From Rhizocola hellebori (GTDB lineage Bacteria; Actinomycetota; Actinomycetes; Mycobacteriales; Micromonosporaceae), in NCBI RefSeq assembly GCF_016862955.1, contig NZ_BONY01000012.1:1-64000 (forward strand): 64,000 bases of DNA, read 5' to 3'. Positions within the stretch are counted from its first letter, which is position 1; each line of letters opens with the position of its first letter. The notes below the pieces were generated by a model that searched no databases, was not told where the DNA came from, and saw only the letters and a program-made list of their open reading frames with translations. A program made the position numbers and the translations under genes. This document shows, one piece after another, positions 14,921 through 31,061 of this stretch.

Positions 14921-14959
14921 ACAATGGGCGGGTATCCGAGTCGGATGCCCGCCCATTGT
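14921..14959 (+). terminator. Terminator after rplL
   Basis: An 18-bp stem with one G-U pair (14921-14938 with 14942-14959) and a 3-nt loop begins 34 bp after rplL. There is no U-tract beyond GTGG. In many bacteria a hairpin here gives partial termination and sets the ratio of rplJL to rpoBC. Confidence 0.8.
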
Positions 14960-15057
14960 GGTGGAAGGACTTGACTGAGTCGGTCTCGCCAGGCACGCTT
15001 TCCTCAGTACGACTTCCGAGGAGTACTAAGAGCACTAAAGAAGGTGTGACTGTGTTC

Positions 15058-15086
15058 CACGGCACGCTCTGCGGGAGCATGCCGTG
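15058..15086. promoter_or_regulatory. Inverted repeat abutting the rpoB promoter
   Basis: Arms 15058-15069 and 15075-15086 are complementary over 12 bp with one mismatch and a 5-nt loop. The right arm ends directly at TTGACT (15087). It could be an operator, a second partial terminator, or an RNase processing site if transcripts read through from rplL. Confidence 0.5.
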
Positions 15087-15120
15087 TTGACTAGACGCCG
15101 GTCCGCCTTTCGGCTACACT
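15087..15120 (+). promoter_or_regulatory. Candidate rpoBC promoter
   Basis: The -10 box TACACT (15115-15120) is preceded at 17 bp by TAGACG (15092-15097), which overlaps a TTGACT (15087-15092). The 345-bp gap between rplL and rpoB otherwise holds the terminator at 14921-14959, the inverted repeat at 15058-15086 and a leader of about 105 nt. Confidence 0.55.
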
Positions 15121-15231
15121 GCTAGTTTGCGCTGCCCTTCTGCCTTTCCCTGCCCAGGAAACTGCTGGTCCGGGTTTGTCGGGGTGCTCGCGTAACGGCC
15201 GTTGTACCACCGGTCCTCGGAAGGACGTATC

Positions 15232-18672
<3,441 letters not shown>

Positions 18673-18676
18673 GTAA

Positions 18677-22543
<3,867 letters not shown>

Positions 22544-22556
22544 CTAGTTCTGTCCA

Positions 22557-22594
22557 AAAGCGAGGGATTCCGAGGTTTCGGGATCCCTCGCTTT
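22557..22594 (+). terminator. Terminator of rpoBC
   Basis: AAAGCGAGGGAT (22557-22568) pairs with its complement ending at 22594, followed by TGTT. The stem has A and T runs at its base and begins 13 bp after the rpoC stop. It ends only 16 bp before the next gene start, so the following gene has a very short or no leader. Confidence 0.85.
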
Positions 22595-22609
22595 GTTACT
22601 GTGCCTTTT

Positions 22610-22930
22610 ATGCGTCATCCGGACGACCCGGACATAGCACCAAACTCCAAGGCCGCTGCGGCATTTTGTCTGGGGGTACTGGGCGCAGCCACCGGCATCA
22701 TGCTGGGCGGCCTGATCCCGGCCACGGTCGCGCTCGTGCTGGCCCGCCAGGCACGCGCGGACATCGATGCCGGGGCGGGCTGGCAAACCGGGCACCGGCA
22801 GCTGAAGTGGGCCCATCGGCTCGCCTGGACAGGGATAGCCCTGGCCTTCGTCGCGATATCGACGCTGGTCATCGTTCGTCTGCTGCAGGGCGCCGTGGGT
22901 GAGCAAGACTTCCCGCCCACCGTGGACTGA
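22610..22930 (+). CDS. DUF4190-type small membrane protein
   Basis: A 106-residue protein with two hydrophobic segments, AAAAFCLGVLGAATGIMLGGLIPATVALVLA (about 15-45) and AWTGIALAFVAISTLVIVRLL (about 72-93), joined by the loop ARQARADIDAGAGWQTGHRQLK. This is the arrangement of DUF4190 proteins, common in actinobacteria and of unknown function. ATG 22610 (MRHPDDPDIAP) and GTG 22601 are both possible. It is followed by a second DUF4190-like protein with a long proline-rich head, so the two may act together. Confidence 0.72.
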   Translation: MRHPDDPDIAPNSKAAAAFCLGVLGAATGIMLGGLIPATVALVLARQARADIDAGAGWQTGHRQLKWAHRLAWTGIALAFVAISTLVIVRLLQGAVGEQDFPPTVD

Positions 22931-22956
22931 CCGGTTGACCCGCGTGGGAGGATCGC

Positions 22957-24111
22957 GTGGTGACGCACGATTCGCCGGGCGAGGGTTCGCCAAGGCGCGA
23001 CCCCAACGGCGAAGCACCTGAGAGCTCGGCCACGCAGCCAACCCCGGAAGCCTGGCCGGCGCCGTCGCCGTGGCCTGAGCCGTCACCATGGTCGCGGCCC
23101 ACCGAGCCGGTGCCGCCCCAGCAACCCGCGCCGCAGCAACCCGCGGCCCAGCCGACCGAGCCGGTGGCCGATCCCTGGGCCCGGCCGACTTCCCCGTTGC
23201 CCCCGCCGCCCGCAACCTCGGACCAGCCGACGCAGCCCGCCTATCCGGCTCAGCAACCGGTCTACGGCTCGCAGCCGACGCAGCCGGCGCATTGGGGGCA
23301 GCCAACGGAGCCGGCATCGCAGGCCCAGACTGCTTGGGTGCCGCCGGGCGGGCCAGTGCCGGGGTCTTCGGCTCCGGGGGCTTGGGTCCCGCCGGGCGGA
23401 CCGGAGGCGGGGTCTTCGGCTCCGGGGGCTTGGGTGCCGCCGGGCGGACCGGTGGCGGGGTCTTCGGCTCCGGGGGCTTGGGTCCCGCCGGGTGGGTCGG
23501 TGTCGGGGGCTTGGGTGCCGCCCGGTGGGGCGGTGCCGGGTTCGCAGGGGCAGGGGGCTTGGGTGCCGCCTACGGTGCCGGTGGCTCAGGCGCAGGGGGC
23601 GGGATGGCCGCAGGGCGGGCCTCCGCCGCCGCAGGGTCCCTGGGGGCAGGGGCAGACACCGGGATGGCCGGCCGCGCAATCGCGCCCGGCCGGGCGTCGG
23701 CTGGCGACTTATCCACAGCCTGTGCGGATAGAGATGGTGCCGGACGCGCCGTATGGATTGGCGATCCTGCCGGCGTCGGTCACCACCTCGGGGGTGGCGA
23801 TCGGGTCAACGGCCGCCGGAACGGGCTCCCTGCTCGTCTCTGGCGTGGTTTGGTGCTTCGGGTTGATGGGCGCCGAGGGTGGCTGGGGCGGGCTCGTCAG
23901 CGGGGCTTTCGGCGTGTTGGCGGTGCTGCTCGGAATCGGTGCGATCGGCCTGGGCTGGGCCGGGGTGCGCCAGATCCGGCGGGGCGGCGCCAGCAAGGGC
24001 CGCGGCTACGCCATCTCCGGCCTGATCTGCGGCGGAGCCGGTATTTTGCTCGCGGCTTCGGGCGTGGTGGTGGCCATCGCGCTGGTGCAGCGGGCCGCTG
24101 CTGGCACGTGA
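22957..24111 (+). CDS. Proline-rich DUF4190-like membrane protein
   Basis: A 384-residue protein in two parts. Residues 1-250 are low-complexity, dominated by Pro, Gln, Gly and Ala, with a 16-residue tandem repeat (GAWVPPGGPxxGSSAP, residues about 125-208). Residues 265-384 form a membrane domain with three hydrophobic stretches, including GFGVLAVLLGIGAIGLGWAGVRQIRR-like sequence and GYAISGLICGGAGILLAASG, characteristic of DUF4190. The head is probably cytoplasmic and may bind proteins. GTG 22957 is preceded by GGGAGG. It starts 26 bp after the smaller DUF4190-like gene. Confidence 0.75.
   Translation: MVTHDSPGEGSPRRDPNGEAPESSATQPTPEAWPAPSPWPEPSPWSRPTEPVPPQQPAPQQPAAQPTEPVADPWARPTSPLPPPPATSDQPTQPAYPAQQPVYGSQPTQPAHWGQPTEPASQAQTAWVPPGGPVPGSSAPGAWVPPGGPEAGSSAPGAWVPPGGPVAGSSAPGAWVPPGGSVSGAWVPPGGAVPGSQGQGAWVPPTVPVAQAQGAGWPQGGPPPPQGPWGQGQTPGWPAAQSRPAGRRLATYPQPVRIEMVPDAPYGLAILPASVTTSGVAIGSTAAGTGSLLVSGVVWCFGLMGAEGGWGGLVSGAFGVLAVLLGIGAIGLGWAGVRQIRRGGASKGRGYAISGLICGGAGILLAASGVVVAIALVQRAAAGT
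23329..23580 (+). repeat. 48-bp coding tandem repeat
   Basis: Three full 48-bp units (23329-23376, 23377-23424, 23425-23472) are followed by a 33-bp truncated unit, a diverged full unit (23506-23553) and a 27-bp partial unit. Each encodes about G-A-W-V-P-P-G-G-P-x-x-G-S-S-A-P. All lengths are multiples of three, so the frame survives copy-number change. Confidence 0.9.
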
Positions 24112-24206
24112 TTACCCTCACCGATGGGTATCTATGGTGAGTGATCGTTCGGGACCGGGTAGACTGACTGGGCAGAGTTGCCTTCCAGGGGTCTCTGGGT
24201 CCCGTT

Positions 24207-24236
24207 TTGACCAGCGGGCCTGAGGTTAGGTATTCT
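24207..24236 (+). promoter_or_regulatory. Candidate promoter of the str operon
   Basis: TTGACC (24207-24212) and TATTCT (24231-24236) are spaced 18 bp. Transcription from about 24243 would give a 280-nt leader before rpsL. The 411-bp gap 24112-24522 otherwise holds the conserved element at 24383-24427 and a weaker TAGACT box at 24160-24165. Confidence 0.65.
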
Positions 24237-24382
24237 TTCCCTTCGTGCCCAGGCATGCCTGGGCTCCTCGTGCGTGCACGATGCCGAGCGACTCGACACC
24301 TGTGTCGTGACCTGGTGTGCACCGCGATAAATGACAGACTCCGACAGTTCGAGAAATCGAGCCGCCGGGCCCGTGTGCCGGA

Positions 24383-24427
24383 CGACACGCCCGACCGCGG
24401 GGGTGGGCAGGCGGGTAATCGTCTGCC
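24383..24427 (+). promoter_or_regulatory. Conserved leader element of the rpsL operon
   Basis: The 22-bp sequence 24383-24404 recurs exactly at 29035-29056 in the rpsJ leader. It is followed here by a stem GGCAG (24406-24410) with CTGCC (24423-24427) whose 12-nt loop contains GGGTAA. Both copies lie about 140 nt after the inferred transcription start of their operons. Shared regulation of the str and S10 operons is inferred. Confidence 0.55.
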
Positions 24428-24522
24428 GATCACAGCAGTTCGGGCCGCATACGCGGCCTCGGCCAAAACGAAGTTTCGCGACGGAGACGTCGCGGATGAG
24501 GAAAAGGGAGCGGAGACAACCG

Positions 24523-24897
24523 GTGCCCACAATCCAGCAGCTGGTCCGCAAGGGCCGCCAGGCGAAGACAGGCAAGACCAAGACGCCGGCGCTGAAGGGG
24601 AGCCCCCAGCGGCGCGGTGTGTGCACGCGTGTGTACACGACGACGCCCAAGAAGCCGAACTCGGCACTGCGCAAGGTAGCTCGCGTGAAGCTGAGCAGCC
24701 AGATTGAGGTGACCGCCTACATCCCGGGTGTCGGCCACAACCTTCAGGAGCACTCGATCGTGCTCGTCCGCGGTGGCCGTGTGAAGGACCTGCCCGGCGT
24801 TCGCTACAAGATCATTCGCGGTTCGCTTGACACCCAGGGTGTCCGTAACCGTAAGCAGGCACGTAGCCGTTACGGCGCGAAGAAGGAGAAGAGCTGA
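24523..24897 (+). CDS. rpsL: 30S ribosomal protein S12 (uS12)
   Basis: A 124-residue decoding-centre protein. It begins with GTG 24523 ([12 protein letters not shown]) and contains [17 protein letters not shown] and [18 protein letters not shown], where the streptomycin-resistance positions (Lys43 and Lys88 in E. coli) carry the sensitive Lys. The preceding open frame is leader, not protein. AGGGAGCGGAG lies about 8 nt upstream of the start. First gene of the str operon; rpsG begins 1 bp after its stop. Confidence 0.97.
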   Translation: MPTIQQLVRKGRQAKTGKTKTPALKGSPQRRGVCTRVYTTTPKKPNSALRKVARVKLSSQIEVTAYIPGVGHNLQEHSIVLVRGGRVKDLPGVRYKIIRGSLDTQGVRNRKQARSRYGAKKEKS

Positions 24898-24898
24898 C

Positions 24899-25369
24899 AT
24901 GCCGCGTAAAGGCCCTGCCCCGCGCCGTCCCCTGCTCGCAGACCCGGTTTACAACTCGCCGCTGGTGACCCAGCTGATCAGCAAGATCCTGCTGAACGGC
25001 AAGCGCCAGCTGGCCGAGCGCATCGTGTACGGCGCCCTTGAGGGTTGCCGCGAGAAGACCAGCACCGACCCGGTGGTGACGCTCAAGCGTGCCATGGACA
25101 ACGTGAAGCCGACCCTTGAGGTGCGCAGCCGCCGTGTTGGTGGCGCGACCTACCAGGTGCCGGTCGAGGTTCGCCCGGCTCGGGCCACCACGCTGGGCCT
25201 GCGCTGGCTGGTCTCGTACTCGAAGGCTCGCCGTGAGAAGACGATGATCGAGCGCCTCATGAACGAGCTGCTCGACGCCAGCAACGGTCTTGGTGCTGCT
25301 GTGAAGCGGCGCGAGGACACGCACAAGATGGCCGAATCCAACAAGGCTTTCGCCCACTACCGCTGGTAG
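24899..25369 (+). CDS. rpsG: 30S ribosomal protein S7 (uS7)
   Basis: A 156-residue primary 16S rRNA-binding protein of the 3' major domain. Conserved [72 protein letters not shown] and RW at the C-terminus are present. ATG 24899 begins one base after the rpsL stop, so translation is probably coupled. In other bacteria S7 represses this operon; no comparable site was identified here. Confidence 0.97.
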   Translation: MPRKGPAPRRPLLADPVYNSPLVTQLISKILLNGKRQLAERIVYGALEGCREKTSTDPVVTLKRAMDNVKPTLEVRSRRVGGATYQVPVEVRPARATTLGLRWLVSYSKARREKTMIERLMNELLDASNGLGAAVKRREDTHKMAESNKAFAHYRW

Positions 25370-25402
25370 TGGCAGACCCAACCTCTTTGAAGGGATCGTA
25401 AA

Positions 25403-27499
25403 GTGGCCGCCGCAGACGCCGCGCTCGCCAAGACTCGCAACATTGGCATCATGGCGCACATCGACGCCGGTAAGACGACCACGACCGAGCGGATCCTGTT
25501 CTACACCGGTATCACCTACAAGATCGGTGAGGTCCACGAGGGCGCGGCCGTCATGGACTGGATGGAACAGGAACAGGAGCGTGGCATCACCATCACCTCC
25601 GCCGCGACGAAGTGTGAGTGGAAGGGCCACACGATCCAGATCATCGACACTCCTGGGCACGTTGACTTCACCGTGGAAGTCGAGCGCTCGCTTCGGGTGC
25701 TCGACGGTGCCGTCGCCGTCTATGACGGTGTCGCTGGGGTGGAGCCGCAGACCGAGAACGTCTGGCGTCAGGCTGACAAGTACAACGTCCCGCGTATGTG
25801 CTTCGTCAACAAGCTGGACCGGACCGGCGCGGACTTCTTCCGCTGTGTCGACATGATGGTGACCCGGCTCAACGCCACCCCGCTCGTCCTGCAGATCCCG
25901 ATCGGGCTCGAGGGCGACCACATCGGCGTCGTCGACCTGCTCGGCATGCGTGCGCTCACCTGGCGCGGGGAGACCCAGAAGGGTGACGACTACGCGATCG
26001 AGGAGATCCCGGCGGGGCTGAAGGACCAGGCGGAAGAGTGGCGCGTGAAGCTGCTCGAGACCATCGCCGAGGCCGACGACGAGATCATGGAGAAGTACCT
26101 CGAGGGCCACGAGTTCGCCGTTGAGGAGCTCAAGCCCGCGATCCGTCGTGCCACCATCGCCGGCAAGCTCAACCCGGTCGTGTGCGGTTCCGCCTTCAAG
26201 AACAAGGGCGTGCAGCCGATGCTCGACGCGGTGGTGGACTTCCTGCCGTCGCCTTTGGACATTCCCGCCATCGACGGTCTGTTGATGGACGGCGAGACCA
26301 AGGTCGAGCGGCACCCGGATGCCACCGAGCCGTTCTCCGGACTGGCCTTCAAGATCCAGACCGACAAGCACCTCGGCAAGCTCACCTACGTCCGGGTCTA
26401 CTCGGGCAAGGTCGAGTCGGGCACCCAGGTCATCAACTCGACCAAGGACCGCAAGGAGCGCATCGGCAAGATCTACCAGATGCACGCGAACAAGCGCGAG
26501 GAGCGCGACTTCGCGTCGGCCGGTGACATCATCGCCGTGCAGGGCCTCAAGCAGACCACCACCGGTGACACGCTTTGCGACCCGCACAACCCGGTGATCC
26601 TCGAGTCGATGACGTTCCCCGAGCCGGTTATCTCGGTGGCGATCGAGCCGAAGACAAAGGCCGACCAGGAGAAGCTGGGAACAGCGATCCAGAAGCTGGC
26701 CGAAGAGGACCCGACCTTCCGCGTCAAGCTCGACGAGGAGACCGGTCAGACGGTCATCTCCGGTATGGGCGAGCTCCACCTGGAGATCCTTGTCGACCGG
26801 ATGAAGCGCGAGTTCAACGTCGAGGCCAACGTCGGCAAGCCGCAGGTTGCCTACCGCGAGACCATCCGCCGCGCGGTGGACAAGGTTGAGTACACGCACA
26901 AGAAGCAGACCGGTGGTTCAGGTCAGTACGCGAGCGTGATCATCGCGATCGAGCCCCTGCCGCTCAACGGCGAAGCGACCTACGAGTTCGTCAACGCGGT
27001 CTCCGGTGGCCGGATCCCGAAGGAGTACATCCCGTCGGTGGACGCCGGTGCGCAGGACGCCCTGCAGTACGGCATCCTCGCCGGGTACCCCGTGGTGGGC
27101 GTCAAGATGACGCTGCTCGACGGTAAGTACCACGACGTCGACTCCTCGGAAATGGCGTTCAAGATCGCTGGCTCGATGGCGATCAAGGAGGCCTGCCGCA
27201 AGGCCGACCCCGCGATCCTTGAGCCGATGATGTCCGTCGAGGTCGTGACCCCGGAAGACAACATGGGTGACGTGATCGGCGACCTGAACTCCCGTCGTGG
27301 CATCATCCAGGCGATGGAAGAGCGCGGTGGCGCTCGGGTCGTCAGGGCGCTCGTGCCGCTGTCGGAGATGTTCGGCTACGTCGGCGATCTGCGGTCCAAG
27401 ACCCAGGGCCGCGCCAGCTACAGCATGCAGTTCGACTCCTACGCCGAGGTTCCCGCGAACGTGGCGAAGGAGATTATCGCGAAGGCCACGGGCGAGTAA
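25403..27499 (+). CDS. fusA: Elongation factor G
   Basis: A 698-residue translocase GTPase. G-domain motifs are [13 protein letters not shown] (G1), ITITSAAT (G2), DTPGHVDF (G3) and NKLDRTGAD (G4). Domains II-V follow, with the tip of domain IV at the usual GGSGQYA and [16 protein letters not shown] region and a C-terminal [13 protein letters not shown] 25403 has AGGGA 10 nt upstream. Length and domain order are normal for EF-G1. Third gene of the str operon, followed by tuf. Confidence 0.98.
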   Translation: MAAADAALAKTRNIGIMAHIDAGKTTTTERILFYTGITYKIGEVHEGAAVMDWMEQEQERGITITSAATKCEWKGHTIQIIDTPGHVDFTVEVERSLRVLDGAVAVYDGVAGVEPQTENVWRQADKYNVPRMCFVNKLDRTGADFFRCVDMMVTRLNATPLVLQIPIGLEGDHIGVVDLLGMRALTWRGETQKGDDYAIEEIPAGLKDQAEEWRVKLLETIAEADDEIMEKYLEGHEFAVEELKPAIRRATIAGKLNPVVCGSAFKNKGVQPMLDAVVDFLPSPLDIPAIDGLLMDGETKVERHPDATEPFSGLAFKIQTDKHLGKLTYVRVYSGKVESGTQVINSTKDRKERIGKIYQMHANKREERDFASAGDIIAVQGLKQTTTGDTLCDPHNPVILESMTFPEPVISVAIEPKTKADQEKLGTAIQKLAEEDPTFRVKLDEETGQTVISGMGELHLEILVDRMKREFNVEANVGKPQVAYRETIRRAVDKVEYTHKKQTGGSGQYASVIIAIEPLPLNGEATYEFVNAVSGGRIPKEYIPSVDAGAQDALQYGILAGYPVVGVKMTLLDGKYHDVDSSEMAFKIAGSMAIKEACRKADPAILEPMMSVEVVTPEDNMGDVIGDLNSRRGIIQAMEERGGARVVRALVPLSEMFGYVGDLRSKTQGRASYSMQFDSYAEVPANVAKEIIAKATGE

Positions 27500-27618
27500 T
27501 CGCCCGCGGCCTTGGCCGCCGGGGCTTCGGCCTCGTACCAAAGAAAAAATGCAAGGTCCTAAAGCGCCGGTTGGCGCCGTCGGGCGTATGAACCAAGACA
27601 GTCCACAGGAGGACACCA

Positions 27619-28812
27619 GTGGCGAAGGCGAAGTTCGAGCGGACTAAGCCGCACGTCAACATCGGCACCATTGGTCACATCGACCACGGTAAGACGACGC
27701 TGACGGCAGCTATTACGAAGGTCTTGCACGACAAGTTCCCGAACCTTAACCCGTATACGCCGTTCGATGAGATCGACAAGGCGCCGGAGGAGAAGGCTCG
27801 CGGTATCACCATCTCGATCGCACACGTCGAGTACCAGACCGAGAGCCGGCACTACGCACACGTCGACTGCCCCGGGCACGCCGACTACATCAAGAACATG
27901 ATCACCGGTGCCGCTCAGATGGACGGCGCGATCCTGGTGGTCGCCGCCACCGACGGCCCGATGCCGCAGACCCGTGAGCACGTGCTGCTCGCTCGCCAGG
28001 TCGGCGTGCCCTACATCGTTGTCGCCCTGAACAAGAGCGACATGGTGGAGGACGAGGAGCTGCTGGAGCTCGTCGAGCTCGAGGTTCGTGAGCTGCTTTC
28101 GGCCCAGGAGTTCCCGGGCGACGACCTGCCGGTCGTGCGCGTTTCGGCGCTCAAGGCGCTCGAGGGCGACGCGAAGTGGTCCGAGGCTCTGCTCTCGCTG
28201 ATGGACGCTGTCGACACCGCGATCCCGCAGCCCGAGCGTGAGACCGAGAAGCCGTTCCTGATGCCGGTTGAGGACGTGTTCACGATCTCCGGTCGTGGCA
28301 CCGTGGTCACCGGTCGCGCCGAGCGCGGCATCCTCAAGCCGATGGAGGAGGTGGAGATCATCGGCATCAAGGAGAAGTCGATGAAGACCACCGTCACCGC
28401 CATCGAAATGTTCCGCAAGGTGCTCGACGAGGCCCGCGCCGGTGAGAACGTCGGTCTGCTGCTTCGTGGTATCAAGCGCGAAGAGGTTGAGCGCGGCATG
28501 GTCGTGGTGAAGCCCGGCACGACGACTCCGCACACGGAGTTCGAGTCGCAGGTCTACATCCTGTCCAAAGAGGAGGGTGGCCGTCACACGCCGTTCTTCA
28601 ACAACTATCGTCCGCAGTTCTACTTCCGGACCACGGACGTAACCGGTGTGGCCACCCTGCCCGAGGGCACGGAGATGGTCATGCCTGGCGACAACGTGCA
28701 GATGACCGTCAAGCTGATCCAGCCGATCGCGATGGAGGAGCAGCTCCGCTTCGCCATCCGTGAGGGTGGCCGGACTGTCGGCGCCGGCCGGGTCACCAAG
28801 ATTCTGAAGTGA
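27619..28812 (+). CDS. tuf: Elongation factor Tu
   Basis: A 397-residue GTPase delivering aminoacyl-tRNA. G motifs are [38 protein letters not shown] and NKSDMV. Domains II and III follow, ending [23 protein letters not shown] 27619 has an AGGAGG 7 nt upstream. It sits 119 bp after fusA; that gap contains an inverted repeat overlapping the fusA stop, so tuf may have extra control. Only one tuf is in this window. Confidence 0.98.
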   Translation: MAKAKFERTKPHVNIGTIGHIDHGKTTLTAAITKVLHDKFPNLNPYTPFDEIDKAPEEKARGITISIAHVEYQTESRHYAHVDCPGHADYIKNMITGAAQMDGAILVVAATDGPMPQTREHVLLARQVGVPYIVVALNKSDMVEDEELLELVELEVRELLSAQEFPGDDLPVVRVSALKALEGDAKWSEALLSLMDAVDTAIPQPERETEKPFLMPVEDVFTISGRGTVVTGRAERGILKPMEEVEIIGIKEKSMKTTVTAIEMFRKVLDEARAGENVGLLLRGIKREEVERGMVVVKPGTTTPHTEFESQVYILSKEEGGRHTPFFNNYRPQFYFRTTDVTGVATLPEGTEMVMPGDNVQMTVKLIQPIAMEEQLRFAIREGGRTVGAGRVTKILK

Positions 28813-28817
28813 TCTTT

Positions 28818-28846
28818 GGGGCGCTCCGCTGTGAGGTGGAGCGCCC
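28818..28846 (+). terminator. Terminator of the str operon
   Basis: GGGCGCTCC (28818-28826) pairs with GGAGCGCCC (28838-28846), extendable by two weak pairs, with TTT before the stem and TCAA after it. It begins 6 bp after the tuf stop. Confidence 0.8.
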
Positions 28847-28861
28847 TCAAGGGCTCCCGAT

Positions 28862-28891
28862 TTCACATTGCCGCACCTAGTACGGCATAAT
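28862..28891 (+). promoter_or_regulatory. Candidate promoter of the S10 operon
   Basis: TTCACA (28862-28867) and CATAAT (28886-28891) are spaced 18 bp, close to consensus. Transcription from about 28898 gives a 220-nt leader. The 309-bp gap 28813-29121 also holds the str terminator and the conserved element at 29035-29089. Confidence 0.65.
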
Positions 28892-29034
28892 GAACAGGTT
28901 GCTCTGCGAACGGCTGATCGTTTGGCTGTTTCGCCTGGTGTCGAGCGTTTCGGCACCTTGCCTCTGAGAGCGGGCGTGACGCCTGCCGAGCCACGGAACG
29001 TCCTCGAAATGGGGATCAGTTTGGGCTCAGCGCG

Positions 29035-29089
29035 CGACACGCCCGACCGCGGGGGTCGGAGAACGGCGGCGGGTGACTGCCCTCCGCCG
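29035..29089 (+). promoter_or_regulatory. Conserved leader element of the rpsJ operon
   Basis: The 22-bp box 29035-29056 is identical to 24383-24404 in the rpsL leader. Here it continues into CGG so that CCGACC and GGTCGG can pair, and is followed by a hairpin CGGCGG (29064-29069) with CCGCCG (29084-29089) whose loop contains GGGTGA. Only 33 bp separate it from rpsJ, so it could act on either transcription or translation. Confidence 0.55.
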
Positions 29090-29121
29090 CAGGTAGCGGC
29101 TTGAGAGAAGGAACAGAAGCG

Positions 29122-29430
29122 ATGGCGGGACAGAAGATCCGCATCCGGCTCAAGGCCTACGACCATGAGGTCGTCGATTCCTCGGCACGGAAGATCGTCG
29201 AGACGGTGACTCGGACTGGAGCGCAGGTTGCTGGCCCGGTGCCACTGCCCACGGAAATCAACCGTTTCTGCGTGATCCGTTCGCCGCACAAGTACAAGGA
29301 TTCGCGCGAGCACTTCGAGATGCGCACACACAAGCGTCTGATCGACATCATCGACCCGACCCCCAAGACGGTGGATTCGCTTATGCGTCTCGACCTTCCG
29401 GCTGGTGTCGACATCGAGATCAAGCTGTAG
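29122..29430 (+). CDS. rpsJ: 30S ribosomal protein S10 (uS10, NusE)
   Basis: A 102-residue protein of the 30S head that also works with NusB in antitermination and can contact NusG. Conserved [54 protein letters not shown] and [10 protein letters not shown] are present. ATG 29122 ([10 protein letters not shown]) has GGAA about 12 nt upstream. First gene of an 11-gene S10 run with short gaps or overlaps. Confidence 0.97.
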
Positions 29431-29443
29431 GGACCGGACACTG

Positions 29444-30106
29444 ATGGACAGGCTAGTAAAGGGCATCCTGGGCGCCAAGCTCGGCATGACCCAGGTCTGG
29501 GACAACAACAAAGTTGTTCCGGTGACTGTGGTTCAGGCCGGCCCTTGCGTCGTCACCCAGGTTCGCACCAATGACAAGGACGGCTACTCGGCGGTCCAGC
29601 TGGCGTATGGAGCGATCAACCCCCGCAAGGTGAACAAGCCCCGCTCGGGCCACTTCGCCAAGGCGGGCGTCGCACCGCGCCGCCACATCGTCGAGCTGCG
29701 TACCACCGACGCCGGCGAGTATGAGCTGGGCCAGGAGGTCACCGTTTCGACCTTCGCGGCTGGACAGCACATCGACGTCACCGGCAAGACCAAGGGCAAG
29801 GGCACCGCTGGTGTCATGAAGCGCCACGGCTTCAAGGGCCTTGGCTCCGCACACGGTGTGGAGCGCAAGCACCGCTCACCGGGCTCGATCGGCGCTTGCG
29901 CCACTCCGGGTCGCGTGTTCAAGGGCGTGCGTATGGCCGGCCGCATGGGCAACGTGCGCTACACCGCGCAGGGTCTCACCATCCAGGCTGTGGATGTGGA
30001 GAACAACCTGATTCTGGTGAAGGGCGCTATCCCTGGCCCGAAGGGCGCGCTGGTGCTGGTTCGCACCGCCGCTAAGCAGAAGAAGGGCGGTGTGGTCAAG
30101 AAATGA
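29444..30106 (+). CDS. rplC: 50S ribosomal protein L3 (uL3)
   Basis: A 220-residue protein with a long loop reaching the peptidyl transferase centre. It begins [19 protein letters not shown], with [16 protein letters not shown]-like and [24 protein letters not shown] segments typical of the loop. ATG 29444 lies 13 bp after rpsJ. Its stop overlaps the rplD start in ATGA, suggesting coupled translation. Confidence 0.96.
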   Translation: MDRLVKGILGAKLGMTQVWDNNKVVPVTVVQAGPCVVTQVRTNDKDGYSAVQLAYGAINPRKVNKPRSGHFAKAGVAPRRHIVELRTTDAGEYELGQEVTVSTFAAGQHIDVTGKTKGKGTAGVMKRHGFKGLGSAHGVERKHRSPGSIGACATPGRVFKGVRMAGRMGNVRYTAQGLTIQAVDVENNLILVKGAIPGPKGALVLVRTAAKQKKGGVVKK

Positions 30107-30747
30107 CAACCGTTGACATTCTGAATGCCAAGGGCGACAAGGCCGGCTCGGTCGAGCTCCCCGAGGACATCTTTGATGTGCAGGCGAACATTCCGCTTAT
30201 GCACCAGGTGGTCACGGCTCAGCTCGCCGCCGCGCGTCAGGGCACGCACAAGGCCAAGACGCGGGCCGAGGTCGCCGGTGGCGGCAAGAAGCCTTACAAG
30301 CAGAAGGGCACCGGTCGCGCCCGTCAGGGCTCGATCCGCGCGCCTCAGTTCACCGGTGGTGGCGTCGTGCACGGTCCCGTGCCGCGCGACTACAGCCAGC
30401 GGACCCCGAAGAAGATGAAGGCCGCCGCGCTTCGCGGAGCCCTCTCCGACCGGGCTCGCAACGGCAAGGTGCACGTCGTCTCCGCTTTCGTTGACGGCGA
30501 CGCGCCGTCGACCAAGGCCGCCCTGGCCGCCGTCAAGGCGACCGCGGGTGACGCGCCCCGGGTGCTGGTGGTGCTGGGCGCGGAGGACGAGATCAACTGG
30601 ATCAGCCTTCGCAACCTGCCCCAGGTGCACCTGCTCGAGGCTGGCCAGCTCAACACCTATGACGTTCTCGTTAGCGATGAGGTCATCTTCACGGCCGACG
30701 CGCTTGATGAGTTCCTGGGCATTCGTGCAGAGAGGAGCGAGAAATGA
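30103..30747 (+). CDS. rplD: 50S ribosomal protein L4 (uL4)
   Basis: A 214-residue protein lining the exit tunnel. It contains the extended loop [41 protein letters not shown], which reaches the tunnel constriction and is where macrolide-resistance changes map in other species. It starts in the ATGA overlap with rplC and ends in the same kind of overlap with rplW. L4 regulates the S10 operon in E. coli; that leader site is not conserved in actinobacteria. Confidence 0.96.
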   Translation: MTTVDILNAKGDKAGSVELPEDIFDVQANIPLMHQVVTAQLAAARQGTHKAKTRAEVAGGGKKPYKQKGTGRARQGSIRAPQFTGGGVVHGPVPRDYSQRTPKKMKAAALRGALSDRARNGKVHVVSAFVDGDAPSTKAALAAVKATAGDAPRVLVVLGAEDEINWISLRNLPQVHLLEAGQLNTYDVLVSDEVIFTADALDEFLGIRAERSEK

Positions 30748-31046
30748 CGACCATCGCCGATCCGCGCGACATCATCGTCGCTCCGGTGGTCTCTGAGAAG
30801 AGCTACAGCGAGCTCAACCGCAACTGGTACACCTTCCTGGTGCATCCGGACGCGAACAAGACCGAAATCAAGATCGCTATCCAGCAGATCTTCAATGTTC
30901 GGGTTCTGACCGTGAACACGCTCAACCGCGAGGGCAAGCGCAAGCGCACCCGTACCGGCTGGGGCAAGCGCAAGGACACGAAGCGGGCCATGGTGAAACT
31001 TGCCGATGGTGACCGTATCGAGGCCTTCGGCGGCCCGGTGAGCTGA
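30744..31046 (+). CDS. rplW: 50S ribosomal protein L23 (uL23)
   Basis: A 100-residue protein at the tunnel exit, where trigger factor and SRP dock. Conserved [34 protein letters not shown] and [19 protein letters not shown] are present. It starts in a 4-bp overlap with rplD and is followed by rplB after 15 bp. Confidence 0.96.
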   Translation: MTTIADPRDIIVAPVVSEKSYSELNRNWYTFLVHPDANKTEIKIAIQQIFNVRVLTVNTLNREGKRKRTRTGWGKRKDTKRAMVKLADGDRIEAFGGPVS

Positions 31047-31061
31047 AGGGTATAGACGAAA

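Noticed and set aside
15202-15231. Earlier start of rpoB at 15202
   Set aside because: No family sequence there, while TTG 15232 has a well-spaced GGAAGGA and gives the expected N-terminus.
27490-27505. Hairpin over the fusA stop (GGGCG/CGCCC)
   Set aside because: Only 5 bp and typical of GC-rich 3' ends; not enough to call a regulatory element for tuf.
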